Shown: piece by piece, positions 34,326-47,320 of the stretch
Numbering within the stretch: the first letter of the stretch is position 1
How the letters are laid out: each line of letters begins with the position of its first letter
Origin: Geothrix sp. 21YS21S-2
GTDB lineage: Bacteria > Acidobacteriota > Holophagae > Holophagales > Holophagaceae
DNA length: 64,000 bases
Direction: 5' to 3'
NCBI RefSeq assembly: GCF_030846775.1
Contig: NZ_CP132910.1
Coordinates: 1,708,001 to 1,772,000, forward strand
Program-made: the position numbers and the translations under genes
Notes under the pieces: generated by a model
The model's input: the letters and a program-made list of their open reading frames with translations, nothing else
Database searches by the model: none
What the model was told of the DNA's origin: nothing

Positions 34326-36290
34326 TCACCGGATGAAGGTCAGGCCCTGATCCGCCAGGGCCTGGAACAGGGACCGGTCCTTCTTCCAGGCCGCGACGGC
34401 CCCGGCCCGGGCATCCCCGTCGAAGCGCGCCTCCTTCTGTTCGTCGTCAAGTTCCACCCGGACGCTGCGGTCCTCGGCCAGGACCCGCCAGGCTACGGTG
34501 CGGAACGGCGAATCGGAGCGCCGCTCCGGCAGCGCAGGGCGGACGGGATGGGGGAAGGTCCAGGTGGCCCGCAGGCTCCGGACCATGGCCTCGCGCACGG
34601 CCACCGGCAACCGGCGCGGGATCCCCGGCTTCTGGATGATCCCCGGCGCCGGCGGCAGGCCCCAGCCCACCAGGACCAGGCTGGATCCCCGCGGGGTGGC
34701 GCCGTTGGGATGGTCGAGGACGAAGGTCACCTCGAAGGGGTGGTCCAGGTCCAGCGGGTCGCTGGAGGCCAGTTCGCTCAGGCGCCCCGCGGGAGGCAGG
34801 TGGAAGCCCTGGGAGAGCAGCAGCGGCTCCAGGGCCCCTAGGCCCGCCATCAGCCGGTGGGCCCGCAGGCCTGTGGCATTGCCGGTCTCCCGGAGGCGCA
34901 CCTTCGCCCGCACCGCCCCGCCCTCGGAGACGGTTCCCGTGAGTTCCACCTCAAGCCGCTCCGGGACCGTGGCGCTGGCGGGGACCGTGACCCATACGGC
35001 TCCCTGGGGCGTGCAGATGAGCAGCCGGCGGCCCCGGTGATCCGCGGGGAGCAGTCCGAACGGGCAGGTGCGGTCGGTGGCGTCCACCAGCAGGAAGCGA
35101 CCAGCCTCGGTGGTCACCTCGGCGGCCAGGCCCAGGGAGGTCTTCAGGCGCAGCGCCGCGATCGCATGGTTGAAGACGTAGGGAAAGGGCTCCTGGCCGG
35201 CCTCGATCTCCCCCTGGCCTATGCGGCACAGCACAGGGAAGGGCTCGAACCCGAGCCCGGCGGCCTCCCCCAGGAAGCAGGCCGCATGGTCCTTGCAGTC
35301 CCCATACCGCTTGCGAACCACCTCTGGGCCCGGCTCCGGCAACCAGCCCCGCTCCGGGGCCAGATAGACCACCTTGTACACCAGTTCCTTCGCCATCCAG
35401 CGGTAGGCCGCGGCCAGGGCGTCGCCGGGCGGCAGCCCCTTCAGGGGCAGCCTCCCGGACGGAGTGATGGCCGGCAGGTAGCGGGCATGGATCCAGCTCG
35501 CCAAGGTGTCCCAGGTCCGGCAGGAGGGGGCCCCGGCGAAGTTGGCGTCCAGGAAGGTCAATTCCACCGAAGGCCAGACATTGTTCCGGTAGGGCGCGAC
35601 CCTCTCATCCCTTGGGAAGGCAGAGATGCCGCTGGCCGCCACCCCACCGTCCGGAAGGGCTTCCTGGGCCAGGCCCCAGCCCTGCCAATGCCGCGTCCGC
35701 AGACGCACCTCCACCTCCCGGAGGTCCGAGAAAAAGCCGCCGCGGCGGGCGACGGCCACCTCGAAGCGCCGCACCGGTTCCGCTTCCGGAAGGTAGAAAC
35801 CCATGCACGGGCCCATGGGCATCCGGGCCACTTCTTCCGATTCGAAGGCCACCAGGCTGCCCGGGGCCACCCGCGCGATCTCGGCGACGGTGACGTGATC
35901 GCTGCTGAATCCATCACCGGGATCGCTGTCCTGCACGGCGATGCCATCCCGGGACAGGCGGACCATTTCGCCGTCCGGGCGGAGGTTCCAGCCCCGGAGG
36001 TGGCGCACCTCCTGCGCCTTGCCGCCCAGGCTTTGCAGGGAGAACGTGCCTTCGGGCAGGCCCCGTTCACCCAGGATCCGCACCAGGCGAAGGCTGCGGA
36101 TCCGCATTTCACCTTCGCCGGCGTAGGCGACCTCATACCGTTTCAACAGCACCCAGGCGCCGGCCCCGGCAGGCGGGACCTCGGCCTGGGCGGCGGCAGC
36201 CGGGCCCCGGGCCCATTCCGGCAGCCCCGAAAGATCCTGCCCTGAAAGGGGCAGGAAGAGGAGGCAGCCCAGGAGCAGCCAGGGCCTCAT
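34326..36290 (-). CDS. DUF3857/transglutaminase-like secreted protein, intact triad
   Basis: A 654-aa exported protein (signal MRPWLLLGCLLFLPLSGQ). The N-terminal DUF3857 beta domain (about 45-240) is followed by a transglutaminase-like domain (about 290-430) with catalytic Cys in RYGDCKDHAACF, His in YVFNHAIAAL and Asp in FLLVDATDRTCPFG. A C-terminal beta-rich DUF2569/3858-like region ends the protein. The architecture matches periplasmic DUF3857 proteins of unknown substrate. Its start overlaps the stop of the upstream paralogue by four bases, so the two are made from one message. The stop lies just past the divergent-strand tRNA-Ser(UGA). Confidence 0.85.
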   Translation of the reverse strand: MRPWLLLGCLLFLPLSGQDLSGLPEWARGPAAAAQAEVPPAGAGAWVLLKRYEVAYAGEGEMRIRSLRLVRILGERGLPEGTFSLQSLGGKAQEVRHLRGWNLRPDGEMVRLSRDGIAVQDSDPGDGFSSDHVTVAEIARVAPGSLVAFESEEVARMPMGPCMGFYLPEAEPVRRFEVAVARRGGFFSDLREVEVRLRTRHWQGWGLAQEALPDGGVAASGISAFPRDERVAPYRNNVWPSVELTFLDANFAGAPSCRTWDTLASWIHARYLPAITPSGRLPLKGLPPGDALAAAYRWMAKELVYKVVYLAPERGWLPEPGPEVVRKRYGDCKDHAACFLGEAAGLGFEPFPVLCRIGQGEIEAGQEPFPYVFNHAIAALRLKTSLGLAAEVTTEAGRFLLVDATDRTCPFGLLPADHRGRRLLICTPQGAVWVTVPASATVPERLEVELTGTVSEGGAVRAKVRLRETGNATGLRAHRLMAGLGALEPLLLSQGFHLPPAGRLSELASSDPLDLDHPFEVTFVLDHPNGATPRGSSLVLVGWGLPPAPGIIQKPGIPRRLPVAVREAMVRSLRATWTFPHPVRPALPERRSDSPFRTVAWRVLAEDRSVRVELDDEQKEARFDGDARAGAVAAWKKDRSLFQALADQGLTFIR

Positions 36291-38254
36291 GGCCGCTCCA
36301 GCAGGATCCGGCGCCGGCAGGCCTGGTCGATCCAGTCCATGAAGGTCCTGAATTCCCGGTAGGCCTCCGGCGGGGCCGAAGGGCGCAGGACTTCCACCTT
36401 GAATACCGCCTTGACCCGCGTCCCTTCTCCCTGGGGGGCCGATGAAACCCAGAACCCGACCTTGCCGAAGCTGTTTTCCTGCACGAACGGCTCGGAAGCG
36501 GCCAGGCGATACCCGGCGGGCAGGTCGAATTCGCTGGTCGCCACCTGGATCCCGAGGTGTTCAAGGACGACCGGCTCGGTGCGCCGCTCCGGCCAGGATG
36601 CCGGCTGGGCCAGGGGGCTGGGCATGCCCGGGAACGGGTTGAAGTGGAAACTGCCCGGACCTGGGCGGTCCAGCGCGCCTTCCGCGCTCCAGGTGACATT
36701 GGCGTCGGGGTCGGAGGCGTGCTGGACGGCCGCGGTCACAGTGGCCTCCGGGAGGATCTTCTCCAGGGCCTCCTTCAGGGTCCTGGCCTGTTCCTCCGGC
36801 GACCGGGACATGAACCGCCGCCGCTGCCGGTATTCCGGATACCCGGTGAAGTCCGCCTTCACCTGGAACGTCCACGCATCCTCGGGGAAGGCATGGGTGA
36901 AGGCGTACCTGGAGACGTTGACGGCAGCCGGCTGGATGGGCACCATGCCCTTTTCGGGCTGCCATCGGGCTGTATCGAGCAGCAGGGCGTCCCAGCCCTG
37001 GTAATCGGGATGGACCAGTCCGGGCGCGGCGAAGCGCAGCCCGGGATCCAGCCACAGGATGCCGCGCCCGGCCATCGGAACCCCCACCAGCACGTCGTCC
37101 ATCTGGAAGACGTTGGGCACCGCCAGCCGGAGCAGGCTGCGGGTCCTGTCCTGCACCAGCGCCAGCCGGGGGTGGATGCCCGCCTTTTCCAGCAGGGTGA
37201 TGAAGAGGAAGCCCATTTCTTCGGCCGTGGCGGCGCCGCGCCGGACGATCTGCTCCAGGTCGTGCCGGGCATCGTAGTCGTCGGCCTGTATGGCCACGAC
37301 GTCCAGGCTGGATTTCTCGGCAAGGGTCGGGAAGCTGACATTGCGGATCCGCCGGTCCAGGCGCCGCAGAAGGAGGGAGGCGGCTTCGGCCGGGTCCGCG
37401 GGAAGGCCGGCGGTCAATTCCTCGGCCAGGGCCCGGAAGGCCCTCCCGGTCTTGATCCAGCCCTTGAAGTGCTGTTCCCAGTAGTTACGGGCGGCCATCT
37501 GCCAGTAGTTCTCGAGGTTGCCGTGGGCCTGCCCCACCAGCAGCTCCGGCTGGTACCAGGCCATCACGACCGGCCGATCGGCAAGGGGGGCCAGGGAGAA
37601 GGGCACCTCCTCCCGGGCGGGCAGGTCGCGGAAAACGAAGGTGCGGGTCCGGCCCGAGTTCCGGACTTCAGGCTGTGGACCACCCCGGCCCGGCAGCACC
37701 GTGGCGCTCCATTTGTAGCCGCTGCCGAATTCCACCACGTCCTCGAGGACCTTGTACCGGCCGCCCAGCCTCCATTCCGCCGAATAGCCAAGGCTCGTCG
37801 GCAGCTGGCGCCCCACGCCCCCTCCGACGAGTTCCGCCCAGCGCACTTCGACCACGCAATCCGGGGTGACCCCGGGCGGAACCAGTCCCTTCTGCACGTA
37901 CGCGTCGCCCCCCTCACTGAGGGTCTTGCCTGTGAAATCACCTACCTTGTCGTACAGAACCACCGAACCGTCCCGCTGCACGGTGCGTCCTTCCAGTTCG
38001 CAGGATTCCGGCGTGAGGCCCAGGTAGGCGACGGCAGCGCGCCCCGCTTCCGAGAGCACCCGCACCCTCACCCGATGCTGGACCGCCATGCCGGTGAACG
38101 TCATGCGCCGCTCCAGCACCACGGCGCCCTTGACTCCTTGGGCCGGATCCTCCTTCATGTCCCAGACGTTCTGGGGGATCGGCGCCCAGCTTCCCGCATG
38201 CAAGGAGACGCAAAGGCATACGGCCATCGGTGCGGAAATTGACATATCATTCAT
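36287..38254 (-). CDS. DUF3857-family protein with degenerate transglutaminase domain
   Basis: A 655-aa paralogue of its downstream neighbour, with a weak signal sequence (SISAPMAVCLCVSLHAGSWA). The DUF3857 domain (about 50-250) is clear. In the transglutaminase-like region the position of GDCKD reads RRGAATAEEMGFLFITLLEKAG, 22 residues whose key point is Ala/Thr in place of Cys. The His motif reads VFQMDDVLVGV. Only the Asp (ILWLDPGLRF) remains. It is therefore expected to be catalytically dead. It may act as a binding partner of the active copy (inference). ATG 38254 is chosen; ATG 38245 is equally possible, and no strong ribosome-binding site is seen. Confidence 0.78.
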   Translation of the reverse strand: MNDMSISAPMAVCLCVSLHAGSWAPIPQNVWDMKEDPAQGVKGAVVLERRMTFTGMAVQHRVRVRVLSEAGRAAVAYLGLTPESCELEGRTVQRDGSVVLYDKVGDFTGKTLSEGGDAYVQKGLVPPGVTPDCVVEVRWAELVGGGVGRQLPTSLGYSAEWRLGGRYKVLEDVVEFGSGYKWSATVLPGRGGPQPEVRNSGRTRTFVFRDLPAREEVPFSLAPLADRPVVMAWYQPELLVGQAHGNLENYWQMAARNYWEQHFKGWIKTGRAFRALAEELTAGLPADPAEAASLLLRRLDRRIRNVSFPTLAEKSSLDVVAIQADDYDARHDLEQIVRRGAATAEEMGFLFITLLEKAGIHPRLALVQDRTRSLLRLAVPNVFQMDDVLVGVPMAGRGILWLDPGLRFAAPGLVHPDYQGWDALLLDTARWQPEKGMVPIQPAAVNVSRYAFTHAFPEDAWTFQVKADFTGYPEYRQRRRFMSRSPEEQARTLKEALEKILPEATVTAAVQHASDPDANVTWSAEGALDRPGPGSFHFNPFPGMPSPLAQPASWPERRTEPVVLEHLGIQVATSEFDLPAGYRLAASEPFVQENSFGKVGFWVSSAPQGEGTRVKAVFKVEVLRPSAPPEAYREFRTFMDWIDQACRRRILLERP

Positions 38255-38904
38255 CCATGGTTGTTTGATGAATAATACAGCCACAATTCGGCCAGAACAG
38301 GGGAAAAAAGGAGTCTGCAATCGCATCCCCCTGCCCGAATCGGAAAAAGGGTGAGGGGGTGCCGGTTTTCAGCGCCTCTTCAAAACCCCAGCGCCCCGGC
38401 GTCTTATCCGGTCTTTTGAAGCATCCGTTCGAATGGGCAGCGGACCAGCTTGCGGGATTCCCTTGAAAAGGTGAAACGGTGGGGCGCTGGGCACGGCAGA
38501 AGAAAGCACATCCGGTCCTGGATCTTATTCCAAGGTATTTGCACGATGCAGTACTCGTTCATTTAACTGCATGACCACGGGAGAGGATAGATCGAAATCA
38601 TGATCCTATTTTATAAGATTCTAGGACCCTGGAACCAGGAGCAGGAAAAACCGAGCTAATGCTCGACCGCCCATTTATGGTCCTGGGCTGACCCCAGCCA
38701 CGCGCGGCTTGAATGCAATTTTTTTACAAGCATTGTTCTTTTCCTGCCAAACGAATTTGCTTTGTCCCTTTCATTCACCTATGATGGGAATCCGGCGATT
38801 CATATCGACCTGATCAACATCTCAACACATTTTAATTACTTATTTTATTTATTTATTTTCCACCCCCCAAGGCAGGAAATGGCCTTGGGAGGGAAGGAGG
38901 TCAG
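38255..38904. other. 650-base divergent intergenic region
   Basis: No coding sequence with this genome's codon bias is visible on either strand. Base composition falls well below the genomic average, especially at 38520-38880, with AT-rich runs next to the sigma-54 activator start. It presumably holds two divergent promoters. No -24/-12 element, tRNA or terminator was convincing. Confidence 0.6.
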
Positions 38905-40404
<1,500 letters not shown>

Positions 40405-42267
40405 ACTCCTTGGCCGCCCCCTGCACCGCGTGCAGGGCATCGGGGCTCCAGGCCCCGGGTGGACGCTTCTCCGCGAGGGTATCCCGGATGAGGTCCGCCA
40501 GGGCCGACCAGGTCTCCGGATGCGCCATCCGGACCTCCACCAGGGCGTTCACCACCCGCAGCCGGAGGGCCCAGGGGTTGCGGTCCATCCAGGAACGGCG
40601 CACCTGGTGCAGGAGCATCGCGCCGTTCTGCGCCGGCATCGCGGGCCCGGATGCGCCGTGGGCCGCGCCCAGGGCCTCCACGGCGATGCAGTGCAGGAAC
40701 GGCAGCTTGATGGCGTCGGCCTTGGCACAGAGGGCCAGGGCCACCTCGGGGTCCCGCATGCCCATCAGGGCCTCGCCCACGATGGTCTGGATCCGGAGGC
40801 TCTGGCCCGAATGGAGCATCTCCAGGAGCTGGGCGGCGACCTGGCCTCCCCCCACGGCGCCCAGGGTCTCGATGACCTGCAGGGTGGTCTCCTCCCGGGT
40901 GCTGGTCCGCACCAGCTCCAGGAGGTCCGGAACCAGCTCGGGGAACCTCCGTTGGGCCGTCAGCCGGAGGCCCAGGGACAGGTCCTGGGGCGTGGGGCTG
41001 TGCAGGAGGGTACGGGCCAGCTCGAGGGCCCCCGGCAGGCGCCCCAGGTGGAACAGGGCCCGGTCCGCGATGTCCGTGAGCGGGTCCCGGCAGGCCTGCA
41101 GCAGCACCGGCAGGAGGGCGGCCTCCTCCCGGCCGCCCAGCACTTCCACGGCGGCGGCACGCTGGGCGCCGTCGGGGCCGCCCAGGATGAGCTGATGGAC
41201 CTTCCCCGCGTCCGCGGGCACGAGCTTGGCCAGGGCCCGGGCGAGCCCCTCCCTGCCCGTCTGTTCCTGGTAGCCCATCACCAGGAGGTCCAGGATCCGG
41301 TCCGCGTCGAGGAGTTCCTTCTTCACGTACGACGCCAGGCCCTCGGCCGAGCAATCCACGGCGAAGCTCAGGCGGCGGGCCCGCTGGTGCATGGCCTCCA
41401 TCGCCTGGGTGAAGACCGTCGCGAGGGCGCCCGGCTTGCCGCCTTCCTCCGTGGCGGCGAGGATGTCCTTGAGAAAGCCCTTGATCAGGGGCGGGGCGTC
41501 CAGGGCCTCCCCGGCCTCCATGGCCCGGAGGGCCTCCAGGGCCGCCTCCCGGGCGTCCGGCGCCTGCAGGGACCGGAACTGGGCCACCCGCTCCTTGAGC
41601 AACCGGTCCGACAGGACCTCGTGGTGGCTGTCCTCGAAGATGTCGGCGAGGACCTCCGCGGCCTCGGCGGTGGGAATCATGGCCAGCAGGAGGAGGCCAT
41701 GGCGGAACACCAGGAGATCCGGGTGCTGGGCCACCATGCGCAGGGCCTCGAGGTTGGGGCCGGCCACCAGCGCCGCCAGCCGCTGGGCGGCCTCGTTGGC
41801 GGCGCCTGGATTGGCCGACCCCTCCAGGAGCCGGCCCAGATAATGGTCGAAGGCTTCCTGGGGATCCGTCTGGGTCAGCACGTCCGCCAGGATCTCCTTG
41901 AAATCCGCCCCCTGGCGCATGGTGTTGAGCTCCCTCAGGACGTCCAGGGCGCCGGGCGTGCCGATGCGGCCCAGGGCCCGGGCGCCGGTTTCGAAGATCG
42001 CCAGTTCCGATTCATAGCGCAGGATGCGGGCGAGGATCTCCAGCCAGTCCGGCCAGGGGAAGTAGAAGGCTGCCTCCATGGCCAGCTGCCGCAGGGCCCT
42101 GGGCGCCCGGGACCCGGGCAGGCGCCCGTCCAGCTCCAGCACCACCTCGGGCCCCGCCGCGAGCACGCAGCTGAAGAACTCCAGCTGATCCCGCCGGTCC
42201 TCCCCGTCCAGGTGATCGAGAACCGCTCTGAAGTGATCCAGTGCCTTCGAGGCCATGCCTTCCTTTC

Positions 42268-42693
42268 CTAATTAGGTTCCACGTGGCCGTCGATGAGGGC
42301 CTGGACGAAGGGGGTGATCATGGTGAACTCGACCCCCGCCAGGAGGTAGCCGCTGGTCTTGCCGGGCACCTTTCCCAGGAGGCGCACCACCGTGCCCTGC
42401 AGGGGCACGCAGGGAAGGTCCGGGTGGAGGATGCAGAGGTTTTCCAGCACGGAGCCCGTGTCCAGGTCCCAGGCATCCACCATCTGGATCTCCAGGCCGC
42501 AGCCGCCGGCGCTGATGTTGGCGAGCCGCGCGCCGGCCACCATGCGGTCGTGCAGGTGGAAGACCACCTGGTAGGGGCCCCCGGACGTGCTCATGCGCGT
42601 GAATCGCCTCCGCTCCTGCCCGTCGCCTCCCAAGCCCCGCCCCCGAAGGTGAAAGGGTATCAGTTTCCTGGCGCCAGGGGCGCGATGGAGCAC
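42268..42693 (-). CDS. PilZ-domain protein
   Basis: A small c-di-GMP receptor-type protein. The PilZ domain is defined by ERRRFTR (RxxxR) and, about 30 residues later, [12 protein letters not shown] ([D/N]xSxxG), followed by the beta barrel with [22 protein letters not shown]. Up to 141 aa from GTG 42693; TTG 42633 would start four residues before the RxxxR motif and is also plausible. The ATG just inside would delete the RxxxR and is unlikely. It lies between the efflux ATPase gene and the HEAT-repeat gene on the same strand, 35 and 11 bases away. Confidence 0.82.
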   Translation of the reverse strand: MLHRAPGARKLIPFHLRGRGLGGDGQERRRFTRMSTSGGPYQVVFHLHDRMVAGARLANISAGGCGLEIQMVDAWDLDTGSVLENLCILHPDLPCVPLQGTVVRLLGKVPGKTSGYLLAGVEFTMITPFVQALIDGHVEPN

Positions 42694-42727
42694 ATATACA
42701 TATGGCTCATATAATTGAATTTACGGC

Positions 42728-43400
<673 letters not shown>

Positions 43401-43408
<8 letters not shown>

Positions 43409-44615
43409 GGCGGATGGCCACGGCGGGGTCAAGGCGCGCAGCGCGCCGCGCCGGGAGCCAGGCCCCCAGGAGCCCCGTGCCCAGGGCGATGAGCCCGGTG
43501 CGCAGGAACAGCCACGGCGTGAGGTTCACGGGGAAGGTGGGGCTCCCGTCGGGATTGGTGGCGAGGGTCTGGAAGAAGAGCCCCAGCACGATGCCCAGCG
43601 CCATGCCCAGCACCGCCCCCACCCCGCCCAGCAGCCCGCCCTGCAGGAGGAAGATGCGCATGACCTGCTCCCTGGACGTGCCGAAGGCCCTGAGAATGCC
43701 GATCTCCCGGGACTTCTGGACCACGGAGACCACCAGCACCGAGGCGATGCCGAGCACCACGGCGATGATGATGAAGACCTGGATCATGTAGGAGCTGCTG
43801 TTCTGGCTGCGCAGCCCCACCAGGAGCTGGGCGTTGAGCTTCATCCAGCTGTCGGCCTGGAGCCCCGTGCGGGCCGCGAGCCGCTGGGCCATGGCCTCGG
43901 CCTCGAAGAGGCGGTCCACCTTCACCTCCAGGGTGCTCACCCCGCCGGCCAGGTCCAGGAGGGTCTGCGCGTTGCGCAGGCTCAGGAAGACCCACCTCAG
44001 GTTCAGGTCCTTGTTGCCCACGTCGAAGATGCCCGTCACCGTGAACACCTCGTTCTGGCCCGCGGGGGTCTGGAGGCGCACCTTGTCTCCGGTGGTCAGG
44101 CCCAGCTCGTGGGCCAGCTCCGTGCCCACCACCGCGTTGGTCCCGGCCACGTCGAACGCGCCCTCGGTGATGCGGGGCGCCAGGTCGAGGATGGCCCGGT
44201 AGGACGGGTCGACGCCCCGCAGGGCCACGCTGCGGTTCGCGGCGCCCTTGAGGGCGAAGGCGGCCCCGGCGACCGTGGGCGAGGCCGCGGTGACCCCGGG
44301 CGTGGCCCGCAGGAGGGCCAGGCTCTGGGGCCAGGCCAGGATGGAGCGCAGGCGCTGCTCCGGGCGCTGGATCCGGTCCAGCACCAGGCCGGCCCCGCGG
44401 TCCAGCTGGGGCCGGGCCACGTCGTCGGGCTGGCGCAGGACGATGTGGGCCTGGGTGCCCAGGGTCCGGTCCACGAGGCTCTCTTGCAGCCCCGTGATCA
44501 GCGCCGACAGGAAGACGATGACCCCCACGCCCGTGGCCAGCCCCGCGAGGATGAGCAGGGTCTGGGCGCGCCCCTCCCGCAGGAAGCGCACGGCGACGGT
44601 CCAGGTGAAGGGCAT
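43401..44615 (-). CDS. MacB/LolE-like permease (FtsX fold)
   Basis: A 404-aa inner-membrane permease. TM1 (about 19-42) precedes a large periplasmic MacB_PCD domain (about 43-270, including [20 protein letters not shown]). Three more helices lie in the C-terminal FtsX domain (about 283-310, 330-360 and 372-395). Unlike E. coli MacB the ATPase is a separate gene. It is the middle gene of an adaptor-permease-ATPase operon; its start is one base after the adaptor stop. The likely function is export or lipoprotein/small-molecule handling across the envelope. Confidence 0.9.
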
Positions 44616-44616
44616 C

Positions 44617-45774
44617 TCAGCGGGCCTGCAGGGCCGCGCGGTACCGCCCCCCGGGCCGGGCCGCGGGCGAGAGGAAGACGTCCTCCCCCTCCTTCAGCCC
44701 CTGCAGGATCTCCACGTCCGTCTCCCCCCGCATGCCGACCCCCACCGGGACCTTCTCGGCCCGCCCCCCGCGGCGCACCAGAACGTAGGGCGCGACCTGC
44801 AGGTCGCGCACCGCTGCCAGGGGCAGCACCACCGCTCCCGAGCGGTGCCCCAGGCGGATCTCCACGGACACGGTCATGTCCGGCCGGAGGAAGGCCGGCG
44901 GGGCGGGGACCTTCAGCTTGAGATCGACCGTGCCGCGCTGGGCGTCCACGGCGGGGGCGATGTAGGCGACCTCCCCGCCGAACCGTTCCAGGGGCCGCGC
45001 GTCGGTGCTGGCCGTGGCCTGCTGCCCCAGGGCGAGCGCGCCCAGGTGCTTCTCGTCGGGCTGCACCAGGAGCTGGAGCGGTTCGTCGAGGCTCAGGGTG
45101 TAGAGCACCTTGCCGGGCTGCACCAGGTCCCCCGCCTCCACGGCGCGGGTGAGCACCACGCCCCGGGCCGGGGCGGCGACCCGCATCTGCCTCAGCTTGG
45201 CGCCGGCCAGGTCCACCGCGGCCACCGCGGCGCGCAGGTCGGCACCGCCCTGGGCGCTGCGGGCCTGGGCCAGGGCCCCCTCCCGGCCCGCCAGGGCCGT
45301 CTCGAACGCCTTGCGGAGCTCATCGGTCTGGCTGGCGCTGAGGATGCCGTCCCGGGCCAGACGCTGGCCCCGCTCCCAGGCCAGGCGCGCCTGCACCAGG
45401 GCGCTGTCGGCCTGGTCCAGGGCCGCCCGGGCCGAGGGCGCCGCGCTCTCCTTGAGCTGGTCCAGCCTCGCCTGGGCCTGGGCCAGCGCCGCCCGCTGCT
45501 CCGAGTCCTCCAGTTCCGCCAGCACCTGCCCCGCCTCCACCCGGTCCCCCTCCTCCACCAGCCTGCGGGAGACGACGCTGGCCTGCAGCGCCCCCAGGGA
45601 GACGCGCCGGGGCGCCAGGACCCGGCCGTTGAGCACCAGCGTCCGCACGAGGTCGCGGCGCGCCACCCGCACCGCCTCGAGGGCCGGTCCCAGGAGGAGG
45701 CGCGGCAGGAAGGCGGCCAGCACCAGCGCAAGGCCGCAAAGGGCCGCTCCTCGTAGAACGGTGGACCTGGACAT
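44617..45774 (-). CDS. HlyD/MacA-like periplasmic adaptor
   Basis: A 385-aa membrane-fusion protein. N-terminal anchor helix (about 8-28), first half of the biotinyl-lipoyl domain (LNGRVLAPRRVSLGALQASV), a long alpha-helical hairpin (about 90-190, Ala/Gln/Leu-rich), second lipoyl half (MRVAAPARGVVLTRAVEAGD), then beta-barrel and membrane-proximal domains (LRPDMTVSVEIRLG). It connects the inner-membrane MacB-like pump to an outer-membrane channel, which is not encoded here. First gene of the efflux operon; about 200 AT-richer bases upstream probably contain its promoter. Confidence 0.92.
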   Translation of the reverse strand: MSRSTVLRGAALCGLALVLAAFLPRLLLGPALEAVRVARRDLVRTLVLNGRVLAPRRVSLGALQASVVSRRLVEEGDRVEAGQVLAELEDSEQRAALAQAQARLDQLKESAAPSARAALDQADSALVQARLAWERGQRLARDGILSASQTDELRKAFETALAGREGALAQARSAQGGADLRAAVAAVDLAGAKLRQMRVAAPARGVVLTRAVEAGDLVQPGKVLYTLSLDEPLQLLVQPDEKHLGALALGQQATASTDARPLERFGGEVAYIAPAVDAQRGTVDLKLKVPAPPAFLRPDMTVSVEIRLGHRSGAVVLPLAAVRDLQVAPYVLVRRGGRAEKVPVGVGMRGETDVEILQGLKEGEDVFLSPAARPGGRYRAALQAR

Positions 45775-45978
45775 CCGGCACTCCTCGGGTAGAAGGATCC
45801 TTCCATGGCGAGTTCATTAAATCAACACATTCCCCAGCGTTTGGAACGCAATCCAACGGATGTTGAATCAACTCTGGCCACACCAAAAAATATTTATTTA
45901 ATACTTTAGCCACCCCTCCCCGGCGCAGGCGCCCTGCCACCGGAAGAAGAGGTTAAAAGTTATTATAATTATCTTTGT

Positions 45979-47244
45979 CTATCCAAGCGCCTGCCGGAGA
46001 TCCTCCACCAGGTCCCCGGGATCCTCGATGCCCACCGAGAGGCGGATGAGGCCGTCGCCGATGCCGGCGTTCCTGCGGGCCTCCGGGGTCATGGACGCGT
46101 GGGTCATGCTGGCGGGGTGGGCCACGAGGCTCTCCACGCCGCCCAGGCTCTCGGCCAGGGTGAACCAGTGCAGGGCCAGGAGGACCCGGTTCACCGCGGC
46201 CGGGGTGGCGTCCTTCAGCTCGAAGCTGAGCATGGCGCCGAAGCCCTTCTGCTGGGCCCGGGCCAGGGCGTGCTGGGGGTGGGTGGGCAGGCCGGGGTAG
46301 TTCACGGAGGCCACGGCGGGGTGGGCGGCCAGCGCCTGGGCCACGGCCAGGGCCCCCGCCTCGTGGGCCAGCATGCGCACCCGGAGGGTCTTGAGGCCGC
46401 GCAGCACCAGGTAGCAGTCGTGGGGGCTCTGGCTGGTGCCCAGGAGGTTGTTCATGGCGGCGATGCGCTGGGCCAGGGCCTCGCGGCCGGGGCCCGCCAC
46501 CACGGCGCCGCCCACCACGTCGCTGTGGCCGTTGAGGTACTTGGTGGTGCTGTGCACCACCAGGTCCGCCCCGAAGTCGAAGGGCCGCTGGAGGACGGGG
46601 GAGAGGAAGGTGTTGTCCACCACCAGCAGCGCGCCCGCACCCGCGGCGATTCCGGCCAGGGCGCCCAGGTCCGAGAGGCGCAGGAGGGGGTTGGAGGGGG
46701 TCTCGACCCAGATCATCCGGGTGTTGGGGCGCAGCGCCGCCCGCACCGCCGCGGCGTCGGCCAGGTCCAGGTAGGTGACCTCCAGGCCGTAGACCTTGCG
46801 GGCGTGCTCCAGGGTGCGGAAGGTGCCGCCGTAGCAGTCCACGGTGCAGAGCACGTGGCTGCCGTGCTCCAGGAGGTTCAGGGCCACGAGGACCGCGCTC
46901 ATGCCCGAGCTGGTGCAGGTGGCTCCCGAGCCCCCCTCCAGGGTGGCGATGGCCGTCTCCAGGCGCTCCCGGGTGGGGTTGCCGCTGCGGGTGTAGTCGA
47001 AGCCGCCGTTGCTGCCGATGTCCGAGAAGGCGAAGGTGCTGGTGAGGTAGAGGGGAGGCGTCACGGCCCCGTAGGCGGGGTCCGGCTGGGAGCCGGCGTG
47101 GATGCACTGGGTGCCGGGTCCGGCCCCGGCCAGGAGGTCCGCCCTCCGGGCCCAGCCCGCCACGGGCTCCGTGCCCGGGGGCACGACCGTGAAATGGTAG
47201 GCCGGGTTGCCGGGCACGTTGCTGTCGAGGTGGTTGTCGCTCAT
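45979..47244 (-). CDS. metB: cystathionine gamma-synthase / Cys-Met metabolism PLP enzyme
   Basis: A PLP-dependent enzyme of 421 aa in the Cys/Met metabolism family. Features: [45 protein letters not shown], the PLP Asp and Ser in VVDNTFLSP and the Schiff-base Lys in [18 protein letters not shown], then [20 protein letters not shown] (20 residues). Sequence alone cannot separate synthase, lyase and O-acylhomoserine sulfhydrylase activities, but the SAM-I riboswitch in its leader places it in methionine biosynthesis. GGAGG precedes ATG 47244. The N-terminal extension of about 40 residues before the fold is longer than usual. Confidence 0.9.
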   Translation of the reverse strand: MSDNHLDSNVPGNPAYHFTVVPPGTEPVAGWARRADLLAGAGPGTQCIHAGSQPDPAYGAVTPPLYLTSTFAFSDIGSNGGFDYTRSGNPTRERLETAIATLEGGSGATCTSSGMSAVLVALNLLEHGSHVLCTVDCYGGTFRTLEHARKVYGLEVTYLDLADAAAVRAALRPNTRMIWVETPSNPLLRLSDLGALAGIAAGAGALLVVDNTFLSPVLQRPFDFGADLVVHSTTKYLNGHSDVVGGAVVAGPGREALAQRIAAMNNLLGTSQSPHDCYLVLRGLKTLRVRMLAHEAGALAVAQALAAHPAVASVNYPGLPTHPQHALARAQQKGFGAMLSFELKDATPAAVNRVLLALHWFTLAESLGGVESLVAHPASMTHASMTPEARRNAGIGDGLIRLSVGIEDPGDLVEDLRQALG

Positions 47245-47320
47245 GGGGTCCTCCGGGTGGGAGGATCGCCGCCGTTCCGGCCCGATCGTGGGGAATCCCT
47301 GATTCGTCAGCTCGCTGCAG

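Noticed and set aside
42574-42597. PilZ protein starting at the internal ATG (MSTSGG)
   Set aside because: It would remove the RxxxR c-di-GMP-binding motif directly upstream in the same frame.
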